Positions 31,885-41,727 of a stretch of DNA of 64,000 nucleotides are shown here, one piece after another; the first letter of the stretch is position 1, and each line of letters opens with the position of its first letter. The stretch is from assembly GCF_018607995.1 (NCBI RefSeq), contig NZ_JABBAL010000030.1, forward strand, positions 62,001 to 126,000, written 5' to 3'. Made by a program: the position numbers and the translations under genes. The notes below the pieces were generated by a model. It was not told where the DNA came from and did no database searches. It saw nothing but the letters and a program-made list of their open reading frames with translations. Source of the stretch: Planktotalea sp. GTDB lineage: Bacteria; Pseudomonadota; Alphaproteobacteria; Rhodobacterales; Rhodobacteraceae.

Positions 31885-32751
31885 CTAGGGCTGATGTGCA
31901 GCAAGGGAGTTGGCGATCACATCTACGAATGTGGCCTCGGAGGTGATGGTTTCCCACGCGCACGCATCTACGGTTATTCCAAAGTTTTGCGCCATTTTGG
32001 CGTAGCGCGGCTGGCGGTGTGCAAGGGCCTGTGCATAGGTCCAACGCACAAACCCATCTGGATCAACATCGATCTCTTTCATATTGTTATCGTTGAGGTA
32101 TTCATCCCAAACACGCTTCAAGAATTCGGGCTGATAGGACATCGGTTTCGGCTTTTTATCAAAGCGTGCAACGAGGGCGTCCGTATGCGCATCACCACCT
32201 CTGATCCACACCATCAGGCAGTCCTCGGCCAGCTTGCTTAGCAATGGATCATTTGGGTCATTCGGATCAACCCATTCGCAAATAGACCCGCCAGTGTCGC
32301 AGATAAAATTGTCATAGCCATAGATTGATTGGCCGCGTTCAATAAAATGCGCTGTGTCTTTCAACGCCGAAATCTCTGCCTTGCGGAATTGATCTTGGCG
32401 GTGCTGATACTCTGCGAGCGGCAGGCCACCTTGATCGGGGTTGCCCGGTTTACCCAAATAGGCTGCAACTGGGCGCAGATCGTGATCATGCACGTTAACG
32501 CCAAAATGGATCAGATCCTGCATCAACATCTCGCGTAGGAAGGGTGTTTTCATCGCCTCGCGTTTGAGATTGTCGATGATATGTTCGTTCATTTGGCGCG
32601 TGCCGATGCGATAATCCACGGAGTAGTGAAACCAGTCGCCTTGTTCGGCGAGCATTTCGGACACATGGGTTTTACCAAGACCCGACATCGCGAAGATCAA
32701 AACGCGTTTGTGAGGAGCGTCGCGCCAAGCTTGCGCAGTGGGATAAAGCAT
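31885..32751 (-). CDS. P-loop ATPase/nucleotide kinase-like protein, conserved hypothetical
   Basis: 288-residue cytosolic protein with an atypical Walker A, AMSGLGKTH (AxxxxGKT), near residue 21-29, and no other standard motif I recognise. A possible Walker B-like segment is YDNFICDTGGSICEWVD. The rest is polar, without membrane segments. Similar proteins are remembered from roseobacters as 'ATPase'. It lies upstream of metA on the same strand, with 39 bases between. Function unknown. Confidence 0.6.
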   Translation of the reverse strand: MLYPTAQAWRDAPHKRVLIFAMSGLGKTHVSEMLAEQGDWFHYSVDYRIGTRQMNEHIIDNLKREAMKTPFLREMLMQDLIHFGVNVHDHDLRPVAAYLGKPGNPDQGGLPLAEYQHRQDQFRKAEISALKDTAHFIERGQSIYGYDNFICDTGGSICEWVDPNDPNDPLLSKLAEDCLMVWIRGGDAHTDALVARFDKKPKPMSYQPEFLKRVWDEYLNDNNMKEIDVDPDGFVRWTYAQALAHRQPRYAKMAQNFGITVDACAWETITSEATFVDVIANSLAAHQP

Positions 32752-32787
32752 GTGGCGGTCCTTTGCGCAACTAACGATACCGCCTTG

Positions 32788-33699
32788 CTACTTTGCGCGG
32801 CGAAAGGCGTCAACGGCGCGTCCATCGAGAATAAGCAAACCGACGGCCAGCAATCCAAACCCAAGATAAGCGCGCGGATGCAAGGATTCGCCCAAAAATA
32901 CCGCGCCAAGTACGATCGCTATTGGCGGCACGAGCAAGGTTACCAACATCAAGTTACCGCTACCCGCTAATGCAAGGATGCGGTAATACAGTAGATAGGC
33001 CATCGCTGTCGCGATCACCACAAAGTAGCAGATGGCAAGCCATGTGATGGGTGCAAGTGCAAGCGTGATCGGCCCCTCAATGATCCAAGCAGCAGGGAGC
33101 ATGATTATGGTTGCGCCTGTGAGCATTCCTGCAGCCGCAACTTCGGGGGGCAGGCAGCTTAGACGTTTACGTGCCCATATCCCTGCAAAAGCATATGAAA
33201 TCGTACCAGCTATGATTGCCAATTGCGCTAGGGAGCGCAAATCGAAACTCATAAGATGCCGAAACCCGATGGCTGTGGCTACACCGCAGAACCCGATGAT
33301 GACACCCAGCAGTTTTCGAAGGCTTAAGGTTTCATCTGCAAAAAACAAAGACGCGAGAACCACGCCAAAAATCGCGGTCCCTGCGTTGAAAATGGAAATG
33401 AGGCCGCTCTCGATGGTCAATTGACCCCAAGCCATCAATGAAAAAGGGATTGCATTGTTGAGCAAGCCCATCCCAAGAAACCCGATCCACACCTCGCGCG
33501 AACGTGGGATTGGGATGCCACGCAGCCACACATAAAGCCACAACAGACACATGGCCCAACCCGTGCGATGCGCCACAGAGGTCAGAAACCCGATCTCATC
33601 AAGCGCAATCCGAATGGACAGGAACGAGCCGCCCCAAATCAAACCCAAAACGCCCATAAGCATCCAAGCGAGGGGGGATATGTCTTTACTTTGTATCAT
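32788..33699 (-). CDS. DMT-superfamily transporter (EamA domain)
   Basis: 303-residue exporter with about ten membrane segments in two repeats (first repeat opens SPLAWMLMGVLGLIWGGSFLSIRIALDEIG). The start at 33699 (MIQSKDISP) is chosen because the longer in-frame extension to 33861 would run into the next gene and is not hydrophobic. It is adjacent to a second EamA exporter in the same direction. The substrate is unknown. Confidence 0.87.
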   Translation of the reverse strand: MIQSKDISPLAWMLMGVLGLIWGGSFLSIRIALDEIGFLTSVAHRTGWAMCLLWLYVWLRGIPIPRSREVWIGFLGMGLLNNAIPFSLMAWGQLTIESGLISIFNAGTAIFGVVLASLFFADETLSLRKLLGVIIGFCGVATAIGFRHLMSFDLRSLAQLAIIAGTISYAFAGIWARKRLSCLPPEVAAAGMLTGATIIMLPAAWIIEGPITLALAPITWLAICYFVVIATAMAYLLYYRILALAGSGNLMLVTLLVPPIAIVLGAVFLGESLHPRAYLGFGLLAVGLLILDGRAVDAFRRAK

Positions 33700-33730
33700 G
33701 GGAACCCATTGCAGCTTAGCACACGCTGGC

Positions 33731-34615
33731 TCAATCCGAAATCCGCGCTTTGCGGGTCTCTGACCAGATATTATAATAGTTGCCCGCAAATATGAGCGCG
33801 GCCCCCACGAACACCCAAATATCAAGCGCTTCGCCAAAGACCAACATACCAACCACAGCAATTAACGGTAGACGGGTGAAATCTATCGGCATGACAACGG
33901 TCGCAGGTGCAATGCTCAGCGCTTTGGTCAGACAAAAATGCGCGATTAAACCAGCGAGGCCGACCAAACCTAAAAGCGGTGCGCTTTCTGTTGTTGGCAA
34001 GCGAATATCGCCATCTAATCCGGCGCAGATCAGTCCAAAAACGGCCTGTGTCACAGTGAGATACGCCAAGATTGAGGTCAGACTTTCCGTCTTCGTCAAT
34101 CGCTTGGTTAACAGCCCCGTCAGCGCGAAACAAATCGCGGCAATCGCTGCCATCACAATACCTGCATTCAGCGGCGTTGCCCCGGGACGTGTGACGATCA
34201 AGATGCCGATGAAACCTAATACTGCCGCCACTATACGCGGACGCGTCATGCGTTCGCCCAAGAAGATAGGCGAGAGAATCAAGATCCAGATGGGGGAAGT
34301 AAACTCAAGCGCAAAGACCTGCGCCAATGGGATGACCGTGATTGCGTAGAACCACAAGTTTTGCCCAGCGAAGTGAAACAAATTACGGATCACATGGGTA
34401 GGGGCAGATCCCGGGCTCAAATCGTTCAGAGTCCCGAAAAACGCCGCAAACAAAAAGACTATCATGATGCCCGTTAAAGAACGATAGAGCATGATCTCGA
34501 AGGTATCATACCCCTCCGCCAGCCAACGCCCCGCAACCGCCATGAAGGAAAACGACAAGATTGAGCCGATCATCCAAAGCGCCGCGCGCAGTTCGGGGGC
34601 AAGCGTGTCCTTCAT
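33731..34615 (-). CDS. DMT-superfamily transporter (EamA domain)
   Basis: 294-residue exporter with ten hydrophobic segments. The opening ELRAALWMIGSILSFSFMAVAGRWL and the segment FHFAGQNLWFYAITVIPLAQVFALEFTSPIW are typical of the roseobacter EamA group related to S-adenosylmethionine/riboflavin-type permeases, but the substrate is not determined. It is about 30 bases from both guaA and the other EamA gene, so it may belong to the guaA transcription unit. Confidence 0.87.
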   Translation of the reverse strand: MKDTLAPELRAALWMIGSILSFSFMAVAGRWLAEGYDTFEIMLYRSLTGIMIVFLFAAFFGTLNDLSPGSAPTHVIRNLFHFAGQNLWFYAITVIPLAQVFALEFTSPIWILILSPIFLGERMTRPRIVAAVLGFIGILIVTRPGATPLNAGIVMAAIAAICFALTGLLTKRLTKTESLTSILAYLTVTQAVFGLICAGLDGDIRLPTTESAPLLGLVGLAGLIAHFCLTKALSIAPATVVMPIDFTRLPLIAVVGMLVFGEALDIWVFVGAALIFAGNYYNIWSETRKARISD

Positions 34616-34642
34616 CTTGTCTCTAAACTATCTTTGGGGGTA

Positions 34643-36217
34643 TCATTCCCACTCAATAGTACCGGGTGGTTTGGACGTAATATCATAGGTCACACGGTTG
34701 ATCCCCGGCACTTCGTTAATGATCCGCGTCGCCGTTTCGCCAAGAAATTCGTGGCTAAACGGGTAGTAATCCGCCGTCATGCCATCAACTGAGTTCACGG
34801 CGCGTAAGGCGCAAGCAAAATCATAGGTACGCCCGTCACCCATCACGCCAACAGTGCGCACAGGCAAAATCGCAACGAAAGCCTGCCAGATTTCATCATA
34901 GAGGCCATGCTTGCGGATTTGATCGATATAGACCGAATCTGCTTCGCGTAGGATATCAAGCTTTGCGCGGGTGATCTCGCCAGGGCAGCGAATGGCCAGT
35001 CCTGGACCCGGGAAAGGATGACGGCCGATGAAAGAGGCTGGTAGGCCAAGCTCGCGGCCAAGCGCGCGCACTTCGTCCTTGAACAACTCACGCAAAGGTT
35101 CGACCAGCTTCAAACCCATCTTTTCGGGCAAGCCACCCACATTATGATGTGACTTAATAGTGACGGACGGACCACCAGAAAAGCTCACACTTTCAATCAC
35201 ATCAGGGTAGAGCGTGCCCTGCGCTAGGAACTCTGCACCGTCAATCTGGCCCGCGTATTTCTGAAACACATCAATGAACAAACGGCCAATGATCTTACGC
35301 TTAGTTTCTGGATCGTCTTGCCCATCCAACTCGCCCAGGAACAATTCCTGCTCTTCTGCGTGAATGAACTGAATGTTGTAGTTGTCGCGAAACATCGACA
35401 CGACCTCATCCGCTTCGCCCTTACGCAGCAAGCCGTGATCCACGAATACGCAGGTCAATTGATCGCCAATCGCTTTATGAATAAGCACTGCCGCGACAGA
35501 ACTATCAACGCCGCCCGAAAGACCGCAAATGACTTTCTTGTCGCCAACTTGTGCGCGGATCGCCTCGATCGCTTGATCGCGATATGCATCCATCGTCCAG
35601 TCGCCTGTAAATCCAGCAAGGCGTACAAAGTTCTCGTATAATTTCGCGCCGTTCGGCGTGTGATGCACTTCAGGATGAAACTGCACCGCGTAAAAATTGC
35701 GTGCGGCATCCGCGGTGATCGCGTAGGGCGCATTAGGGGAGGTGCCAAAGACCTCAAACCCTGGCGCGAGTGCGCTGACGTGATCGCCGTGGCTCATCCA
35801 GACTTGTTCGTTGCCCTCTGCGAACCAACCCTCAAGCAAAGCCAATGTGTTTTGAGGTGTCACAAACGCGCGGCCAAATTCAGCAGTCCCACCACCGCCA
35901 GAAATCTTGCCGCCGTCGACCTCGCCACCCAACTGTTGCATCATGACTTGCTGGCCGTAGCAAATGCCTAATACGGGCACGCCGTACTTAAAGAGGCTTT
36001 CGGGGGCGCGCGGCGAGCCTTCGCGTGTCACACTATCAGGACCGCCCGAAAGAATAACCGCTTTCGGCGCAAAATTCGCCAAAAACGCATCGGTCACGTT
36101 TTGAAAGGGGTGAATTTCACAGTAAACATTTAGCTCGCGCAAACGACGCGCGATAAGCTGTGTGACTTGGCTACCAAAGTCGACGATGAGAAGGCGGTCA
36201 TGGGATATATCTGTCAT
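34643..36217 (-). CDS. guaA: GMP synthase (glutamine-hydrolysing)
   Basis: Converts XMP to GMP with glutamine as nitrogen donor. 524 residues. The class I glutaminase domain has Cys86 in [15 protein letters not shown] and the His/Glu pair in FHPEVHHT. The ATP pyrophosphatase domain has [12 protein letters not shown], and the dimerisation domain ends KPPGTIEWE as in all GuaA. Length and ends are normal. A highly conserved housekeeping gene. Confidence 0.97.
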   Translation of the reverse strand: MTDISHDRLLIVDFGSQVTQLIARRLRELNVYCEIHPFQNVTDAFLANFAPKAVILSGGPDSVTREGSPRAPESLFKYGVPVLGICYGQQVMMQQLGGEVDGGKISGGGGTAEFGRAFVTPQNTLALLEGWFAEGNEQVWMSHGDHVSALAPGFEVFGTSPNAPYAITADAARNFYAVQFHPEVHHTPNGAKLYENFVRLAGFTGDWTMDAYRDQAIEAIRAQVGDKKVICGLSGGVDSSVAAVLIHKAIGDQLTCVFVDHGLLRKGEADEVVSMFRDNYNIQFIHAEEQELFLGELDGQDDPETKRKIIGRLFIDVFQKYAGQIDGAEFLAQGTLYPDVIESVSFSGGPSVTIKSHHNVGGLPEKMGLKLVEPLRELFKDEVRALGRELGLPASFIGRHPFPGPGLAIRCPGEITRAKLDILREADSVYIDQIRKHGLYDEIWQAFVAILPVRTVGVMGDGRTYDFACALRAVNSVDGMTADYYPFSHEFLGETATRIINEVPGINRVTYDITSKPPGTIEWE

Positions 36218-36334
36218 ATCTGTGCTCTAGGGCAGGGCGCGACAGAGGTCAATTCGGATGCCCTACCAAAATTTGCGATACAGGGGACAAATATCTGAAT
36301 AAAATCACGTCGAATACATCGACAGGACAACAAT

Positions 36335-36700
36335 TTGAAACCTCGCTACACTATTCTTCAAGTTAAAAATTCGCTAAAAGCATGAACCTTTACGAGGCAG
36401 CCTTTGGCCTAACACGCGGCTTTATCCATGAAGGTGGTGATTGTCACGGGCGAAACAAAACTGGCTTTCGCCGCGAAAGAACTGATCGCAAAAACAAGCA
36501 AAGACTTTGGCGTTGCTGATCCGTTCAAACCCGTGTTCGAGATTGCGTTTGAAACCAATGATGTTGAGCGAGCGTTAAAAACCGCAGTGGAGGCAGGCGC
36601 GGTTTCGCAAAAGAACCGACGCAGATGCCGTGTGGGCAAACCGTTTCATTCGTGAGCGATCCAGACGGTATTTTGTTTGAAATATGTTCACCCGTCGCAG
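36335..36700 (+). pseudogene. Glyoxalase/bleomycin-resistance (VOC) family protein, several frameshifts
   Basis: Pieces of one VOC protein can be read in succession through different frames: KPRYTILQVKNSLKA (from 36338), then NLYEAAFGLTRGFIHEGGD, then TGETKLAFAAKELIAK and PFKPVFEIAFETNDVERAL, then EPTQMPCGQTVSFVSDPDG and ILFEICSPV. Together they give the normal order betaalphabetabetabeta with the metal-site-like ends. At least three frame changes are needed (near 36380, 36450 and 36612), and the start is TTG where ATG is expected. The last frame runs on into mttB, which explains an artificially long open frame there. Confidence 0.85.
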
Positions 36701-36855
36701 GCTCTGCTTGGTCCAGATCGTGTATCAGCGCTTCTGATTTCGCACCAAAGGTCGCTTTTCCACCGCAAAGGCCGCAAACCCGCGGTGCGAGCGCAGAAAG
36801 TTTGCTTATCAAAGCCTCACATTGTCAGCACCCTTCAAACGTAAGGATCAAAGGT

Positions 36856-38400
36856 ATGGCCGAAGCAGCACGCACACGTAGAACCCGTGGAGGTGGCGGC
36901 GCAGCACGCCGGGCAGAACGCACATCCGTTAGCTTTGACACCGCCAAATACATCGAGCGCAATATCCCGAACTATGAAGTTCTGAGCGAATCCGCGCTGG
37001 ATGTAATCGAGGCAAATGCCGAGAAAATCCTTGAAGAAGTAGGTGTAAATTTCGTCTCCAACCCTGCAGCGCTTGAGCTTTGGCGCGCGGCAGGCGCGAC
37101 CATCGAGGGCGAGCGCGTGCGCATTCCAAAAGGTTTGGCGCGCGAACTCTGCAAGACCGCGCCGTCGAGCTTTACCCAGCACGCGCGCAATCCTGAGCGC
37201 AACGTGGTTATCGGTGGCAACACGTTGGTCTGCGCCCCTGTATATGGCCCGCCCTTCGTGCGCGACGCAGAAGGTGGCCGTCGTTACGCAACGATGGATG
37301 ATTTTCAGAAGTTTGTTAAACTCGGCTATATGTCCAAGTGGTTGCACCACTCTGGTGGCACAGTTTGCGAACCGACAGATGTCGCCGTGAACAAGCGCCA
37401 TCTTGATATGTTGCTCGCGCACATGACGCTCAGTGATAAACCGTTCATGGGCTCCGTCACCGATCCAAGCCGCGCGCAAGATAGCGTCGAGATGTGTGAA
37501 ATTCTGTTCGGCAAAGAGTTTGTTCAGGAAAACACAGTGATGACCTCGCTCATCAATATTAACTCACCGATGACGTTCGATGATATCATGATGGGCGCTT
37601 TGGAGGTGTATGCGCAGAACAACCAAGCCTGCATCATCTCGCCCTTCATCGTTGGTGGCGCGATGGCACCCGTTTCGGTTGCAGGCACGTTGACACAAGT
37701 TTTAGCGGAACTGCTCGCAGGAATCGCCTATAGCCAACTCATTCGCCCAGGCGCGCCAGTCATTGCAGGCGCCTTTGTGACCTCGATTGACATGAACTCT
37801 GGCGCTCCGACATTTGGCACACCAGAGGCCAGCCATATTCTTTACGGTGCCGGTCAACTTGCACGGCGTTTGGGTCTGCCGTTCCGTTCTGGCGGGGGGC
37901 TTTGCGGGTCGAAATTGCCCGATGCGCAGTCCGCGTATGAAACAGCCAACACCCATAACGCAGCGCTGCTTGGTGGCGTAAACTTTATGCTGCATTCTTG
38001 CGGCTGGCTTGAAGGTGGGCTGGTCTCATCCTTTGAGAAATTCGTGGTGGATGCGGATCAGTTAGGAATTTTGCATCATATAGCGCGCGGAGTTGAGATT
38101 GACGAGAATGCCCAGGCAATGGATGCCATTCGCGAAGTAGGCCCCGGCGGACATTACCTTGGCTGCGCGCACACGCAAGCCAACTTTAAAAGTGCGTTCT
38201 GGCGCACGGATGTCTTTGATTATAAACCATTTGAGACGTGGTATGACGAAGGCGCGCGCGACACTCAAACCCTTGCAAGCGCGCGGGTGGCACAGATGTT
38301 GGCCACCTACCAACAACCAGCTCTTGATCCGGAAATCTTAGCCGCGCTAACCGCTTATGTTGAGGACAGGAAAGCCTCTATGCCAGACGCTTTCGTCTAA
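36856..38400 (+). CDS. Trimethylamine methyltransferase (MttB) family protein, non-pyrrolysine
   Basis: 514-residue MttB/COG5598 family protein, a TIM-barrel enzyme family that moves a methyl group from quaternary or tertiary amines to a corrinoid protein. The true TMA enzyme has pyrrolysine read from an in-frame TAG; none is present, placing this in the non-Pyl branch where glycine betaine, proline betaine and carnitine enzymes are known. Conserved segments: ANAEKILEEVGV, SDKPFMGSVTDPSRAQDSVEM, FGTPEASHILYGAGQLARRLG and GPGGHYLGCAHTQ. No corrinoid protein, activase or transporter gene is nearby. ATG 36856 follows an AAGG; upstream in-frame codons belong to the VOC relic. Substrate not predictable. 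Confidence 0.85.
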   Translation: MAEAARTRRTRGGGGAARRAERTSVSFDTAKYIERNIPNYEVLSESALDVIEANAEKILEEVGVNFVSNPAALELWRAAGATIEGERVRIPKGLARELCKTAPSSFTQHARNPERNVVIGGNTLVCAPVYGPPFVRDAEGGRRYATMDDFQKFVKLGYMSKWLHHSGGTVCEPTDVAVNKRHLDMLLAHMTLSDKPFMGSVTDPSRAQDSVEMCEILFGKEFVQENTVMTSLININSPMTFDDIMMGALEVYAQNNQACIISPFIVGGAMAPVSVAGTLTQVLAELLAGIAYSQLIRPGAPVIAGAFVTSIDMNSGAPTFGTPEASHILYGAGQLARRLGLPFRSGGGLCGSKLPDAQSAYETANTHNAALLGGVNFMLHSCGWLEGGLVSSFEKFVVDADQLGILHHIARGVEIDENAQAMDAIREVGPGGHYLGCAHTQANFKSAFWRTDVFDYKPFETWYDEGARDTQTLASARVAQMLATYQQPALDPEILAALTAYVEDRKASMPDAFV

Positions 38401-38559
38401 GCTATCCGGACTGGTTCGCGAAGCGCCGGCTTTCGGCGATGAGGGCAATTAATTTTTCTATATGATGCGCGGCACTGTAAACATAATCGCGCGTTTTTCG
38501 TAGACTATTTTGGTGTTTCTCAGGATCGCTTTGCAGCTTTTATTACAATTTTAGGAGAC

Positions 38560-38739
38560 CTAATTGGGTGATGTTTTGATCGGGTAACTCAAAGTCAAAA
38601 GTCGACCCCCTGTATCCTCCCATGCAGAGAGTTGATCTAACGGCGCTTCGTGAAAACGAGCACCATTTGGTTGCCTAGGACCTGTGGAGAGCGCATCCCA
38701 GCTATGCATTTGCGCCGCTGGCAAACGCAGGAATGTGTG
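38560..38739 (-). pseudogene. Possible coding remnant, unidentified
   Basis: A 59-codon stop-free stretch on the minus strand reads like real protein (AAQMHSWDALSTGPRQPN, then ARFHEAPLDQLSAWEDTGG) and ends at a stop at 38560-38562. The only ATG (38709) would give 49 residues and has no ribosome site. It may be the C-terminal fragment of a lost gene. The surrounding 38401-38559 is AT-rich and shows nothing else. No family recognised. Confidence 0.3.
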
Positions 38740-38790
38740 CTAAACCATCGACAACACTCTTTTCGTTTCTATGCTTGAGAGGGCTTTACG

Positions 38791-39735
38791 ATGCGCGATC
38801 TTAAAATTCCCGACCAACGTCACCCAGAAAAAGCCCATCGTCCTGACAATGCGCAGCCCAAGAAACCAAGCTGGATTCGCGTGAAAGCGCCCACCGGTGC
38901 TGGATATAAAGAAACCCGCAATATTTTGCGCAAGAACAAGCTGGTGACAGTCTGCGAAGAGGCGAGTTGCCCGAATGTAGGTGAATGCTGGAACCAAGGT
39001 CACGCGACCATGATGATCATGGGCGACATTTGTACACGCGGTTGTACGTTTTGTAACATAGCGACGGGTAAGCCTGATGCTTTGGACGCGTTTGAACCTG
39101 GCAGGGTGGCCCATGCGGTTGAAACGCTTGGTTTGAACCATGTTGTGATCACCTCTGTGGACCGGGATGATCTGGCTGATGGCGGTGCCGAACATATTGC
39201 GCAGACCATTCGCGCTGTGCGCCACCGCGCACCCGAAACAACGATTGAGGTTCTGACACCTGATTTCCTAAAGTGCCCTGTGAGCGCGGTTGAAGCGGTC
39301 GTTGAAGCCCGTCCCGATGTGTTCAATCATAACCTCGAAACCGTCCCGGGCCTTTACCCGACCGTACGCCCCGGTGCGCGCTATTTTCATTCGTTGCGTT
39401 TGTTGCAGCACGTGAAAGAGATGGATCCGACGATTTTCACAAAGTCGGGCATCATGGTTGGTCTGGGCGAAGATAAGCAGTCTGTTCAACAGGTTATGGA
39501 CGACATGCGTGCCGCTGACGTGGATTTTCTGACCATTGGTCAGTATTTGCAACCCACGCCCAAGCACCATGGCGTTGCACGCTTTGTCGAGCCTGAGGAG
39601 TTCGCAGCCTACGAGAAGGCAGCCTGGGGCAAGGGGTTTTTGATGGTCTCAGCCACACCTTTGACACGCTCTTCGTACCATGCGGGCGATGATTTCGCGC
39701 GCTTGCGCGATGCCCGCGCTGCAAAACTTGGTTGA
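38791..39735 (+). CDS. lipA: Lipoyl synthase LipA
   Basis: Radical-SAM enzyme that inserts two sulphur atoms into octanoyl groups on lipoyl domains, such as those of PdhB and PdhC in this window. 314 residues: auxiliary cluster Cys55, Cys60 and Cys66 ([12 protein letters not shown]), radical SAM Cys81, Cys85 and Cys88 (CTRGCTFC), and the C-terminal RSSYHA that ligates the auxiliary cluster. ATG 38791 is preceded by GAGAGGGC. lipB is not in the window. Confidence 0.97.
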   Translation: MRDLKIPDQRHPEKAHRPDNAQPKKPSWIRVKAPTGAGYKETRNILRKNKLVTVCEEASCPNVGECWNQGHATMMIMGDICTRGCTFCNIATGKPDALDAFEPGRVAHAVETLGLNHVVITSVDRDDLADGGAEHIAQTIRAVRHRAPETTIEVLTPDFLKCPVSAVEAVVEARPDVFNHNLETVPGLYPTVRPGARYFHSLRLLQHVKEMDPTIFTKSGIMVGLGEDKQSVQQVMDDMRAADVDFLTIGQYLQPTPKHHGVARFVEPEEFAAYEKAAWGKGFLMVSATPLTRSSYHAGDDFARLRDARAAKLG

Positions 39736-39743
39736 ACTACCAT

Positions 39744-39760
39744 TTTTTCTAGAAAAATTG
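39744..39760. repeat. Palindromic motif TTTTTCTAGAAAAATTG, copy 1
   Basis: A 14-base perfect palindrome TTTTTCTAGAAAAA plus TTG, nine bases after lipA. The same 17 bases recur at 63923-63939, also just past a gene end. CTAG is generally rare in bacterial genomes, so the recurrence looks specific; protein-binding site or terminator-like role is unproven. Confidence 0.5.
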
Positions 39761-39830
39761 ACACCCGCACAGCGTAAAGGTCTTGCGCAGTATCTCAAGC
39801 TGTCATAAACGCACGCTATTAAATTCCTCA

Positions 39831-39903
39831 GGTGGGGTTGGGCTTTTGAGGGAGAAATCCTCAAAATGTCCGCCGGTTTGAACATTCGTTCATCACCCCC
39901 ACC
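39831..39903 (+). promoter_or_regulatory. Structured 5' leader of rpsB, likely autoregulatory
   Basis: In the leader, GGTGGGG (39831-39837) pairs with CCCCACC (39897-39903), enclosing a perfect hairpin TTTTGAGG / CCTCAAAA (39844-39851 and 39859-39866). It ends 29 bases before the S2 start. Ribosomal protein leaders of this form usually let the excess protein bind its own mRNA; the S2 link is inferred from position. Confidence 0.6.
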
Positions 39904-39932
39904 AAGGCGAAACCGGAAAAAGGAAGACTCAC

Positions 39933-40715
39933 ATGGCTCTACCAGAGTTCACCATGCGCCAACTGCTTGAAGCAGGCGTACACTTCGGCCACCAAACGCA
40001 GCGTTGGAACCCACGTATGGGTCCGTTCATCTACGGCGCGCGTAATGGCATACATATCATGGACCTTACACAGACCGTTCCAATGCTCGACGCAGCGTTG
40101 AACGCTATCCGTGACACCGTCGCTAAGGGCGGCCGCATCTTGTTTGTTGGAACAAAGCGTCAGGCAGCAGCACCGGTTGCAGCAGCAGCTGAGCAGTGCG
40201 CACAGTATTACATGAACCACCGTTGGTTGGGTGGAACGCTGACAAACTGGAAAACAGTTTCTCAGTCGATCAACCGTCTTAAGTCCATCGACGAGAAGTT
40301 CGAGACAGGCTTTGAAGGTCTGACCAAGAAAGAACGCCTCGGCATGGAGCGCGACCAAGGTAAACTTCAGGCATCCCTCGGCGGTATCCGCGAAATGGGC
40401 GGCGTTCCTGACCTCATCTTCGTCATCGACGTGAAAAAAGAAGCATTGGCAATCGCAGAAGCCAACAAGCTCGGCATCCCTGTTGTTGCTGTTGTTGACT
40501 CCAACTGCTCACCTGATGGCATCGACTACATCATCCCGGGCAACGACGACGCGGCACGCGCAATCGCACTTTATACAGATCTCGCGGCACGTGCTGCGCT
40601 TGACGGCATGTCTGCTCAGCTTGGCGCCGCTGGTGTTGATCTTGGCGCGATGGAAGAAGCACCTGTTGAAGAAGTCGTAGCCGAAGCAGCACCTGAAGCA
40701 CCAGCTGCAAGCTAA
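39933..40715 (+). CDS. rpsB: 30S ribosomal protein S2
   Basis: 260-residue small-subunit protein starting [21 protein letters not shown] with the conserved [24 protein letters not shown] and DNDD-like segment [16 protein letters not shown]. An alphaproteobacterial acidic Ala/Glu-rich tail follows the core (residues about 235-260). Preceded by a structured leader and AAAGGAAG; followed by a hairpin and tsf, the standard rpsB-tsf operon. Confidence 0.97.
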   Translation: MALPEFTMRQLLEAGVHFGHQTQRWNPRMGPFIYGARNGIHIMDLTQTVPMLDAALNAIRDTVAKGGRILFVGTKRQAAAPVAAAAEQCAQYYMNHRWLGGTLTNWKTVSQSINRLKSIDEKFETGFEGLTKKERLGMERDQGKLQASLGGIREMGGVPDLIFVIDVKKEALAIAEANKLGIPVVAVVDSNCSPDGIDYIIPGNDDAARAIALYTDLAARAALDGMSAQLGAAGVDLGAMEEAPVEEVVAEAAPEAPAAS

Positions 40716-40734
40716 GCCTTAAGTATTTATTGAG

Positions 40735-40764
40735 CGAGGGCAGGGACCACCCCGCCCTCGTTTT
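40735..40764 (+). terminator. Hairpin between rpsB and tsf (possible attenuating terminator)
   Basis: CGAGGGC / GCCCTCG with inner GGG / CCC pairing, followed by TTTTCCCC. It probably lowers tsf expression relative to rpsB, as in other rpsB-tsf operons. Confidence 0.75.
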
Positions 40765-40786
40765 CCCCATTTTAGGAGATATGAAA

Positions 40787-41662
40787 ATGGCAATCACAGC
40801 AGCCATGGTTAAAGAATTACGCGACGCATCCGGCGCAGGCATGATGGACGCGAAAAAAGCACTCACAGAAGTTGACGGCGACATGGAGGCAGCAATCGAT
40901 TGGTTGCGCACCAAGGGCCTCGCGAAAGCGGCAAAGAAGTCCGGTCGTACGGCAGCAGAGGGTCTTGTGGCTGTTGCGGTTGACGCCGGCAAAGGCGTTG
41001 CAGTCGAAGTGAATTCCGAAACTGACTTCGTTGGTAAAAACGCAGAATTCCAAGAGATGGTTGGCGGTATCACGGCAGTTGCAATGAGCGTGTCCGACGT
41101 AAAAGCACTCGCAGGCGCGGATATGGGCGGCAAGCCTGTTTCTGAGGTTCTTACAGACAAGATCGCGACGATTGGCGAGAATATGTCCCTGCGTCGCATG
41201 TCCGCAGTCGAAGCGCCTGCTGTCGTGTCCTACGTGCACAACGCAGCGACAGCTGGCATGGGCAAAATCGGCGTTCTCGTTGGTCTGTCCGCCGATAACG
41301 AAGCGTTCGGCAAGCAGGTAGCGATGCACATCGCGGCGGCAAATCCAGCGGCTTTGTCCGAGGCAGATCTGGACCCAGCAATCGTTGAGAAAGAGAAGCA
41401 AGTTCAGATGGATATCGCACGCGAGTCCGGCAAGCCTGAGCAAGTGATCGAGAAAATGATCGTGGGTCGCATGAAAAAGTGGCTCGCAGAGAGCACGCTT
41501 TTGGGCCAAGCGTTTGTGATCAACCCAGACCTGACTGTTGCTGAAGCCGCGAAAGAATCTGGCGTCGACATCACTGCATTCGTGCGTCTTGAAGTTGGCG
41601 AAGGCATTGAGAAAAAAGAAGAGGATTTCGCGGCAGAGGTTGCAAAAACAATGAAGGGCTAA
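40787..41662 (+). CDS. tsf: Elongation factor Ts
   Basis: Nucleotide exchange factor for EF-Tu. 291 residues with the UBA-like N-terminus [26 protein letters not shown], the core TDFVGKN and the C-terminal [24 protein letters not shown] 40787 is preferred by family length and by spacing from GGAG (about nine bases); ATG 40781 is close upstream. Confidence 0.96.
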   Translation: MAITAAMVKELRDASGAGMMDAKKALTEVDGDMEAAIDWLRTKGLAKAAKKSGRTAAEGLVAVAVDAGKGVAVEVNSETDFVGKNAEFQEMVGGITAVAMSVSDVKALAGADMGGKPVSEVLTDKIATIGENMSLRRMSAVEAPAVVSYVHNAATAGMGKIGVLVGLSADNEAFGKQVAMHIAAANPAALSEADLDPAIVEKEKQVQMDIARESGKPEQVIEKMIVGRMKKWLAESTLLGQAFVINPDLTVAEAAKESGVDITAFVRLEVGEGIEKKEEDFAAEVAKTMKG

Positions 41663-41693
41663 ACACTTTTCATCTTTTCTTTAGTTAAGAGAG

Positions 41694-41727
41694 TGCCGCG
41701 CAATTTGGTTTGTGCGGCGTTTTTTTG
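41694..41727 (+). terminator. Intrinsic terminator after tsf
   Basis: GCCGC / GCGGC with loop sequence GCAATTTGGTTTGT, followed by seven Ts. Confidence 0.88.

Noticed and set aside
36625..36855. N-terminal extension of the mttB-like frame (start at 36625)
   Set aside because: These codons encode the tail of the broken VOC gene and low-complexity sequence; the family N-terminus starts at ATG 36856.
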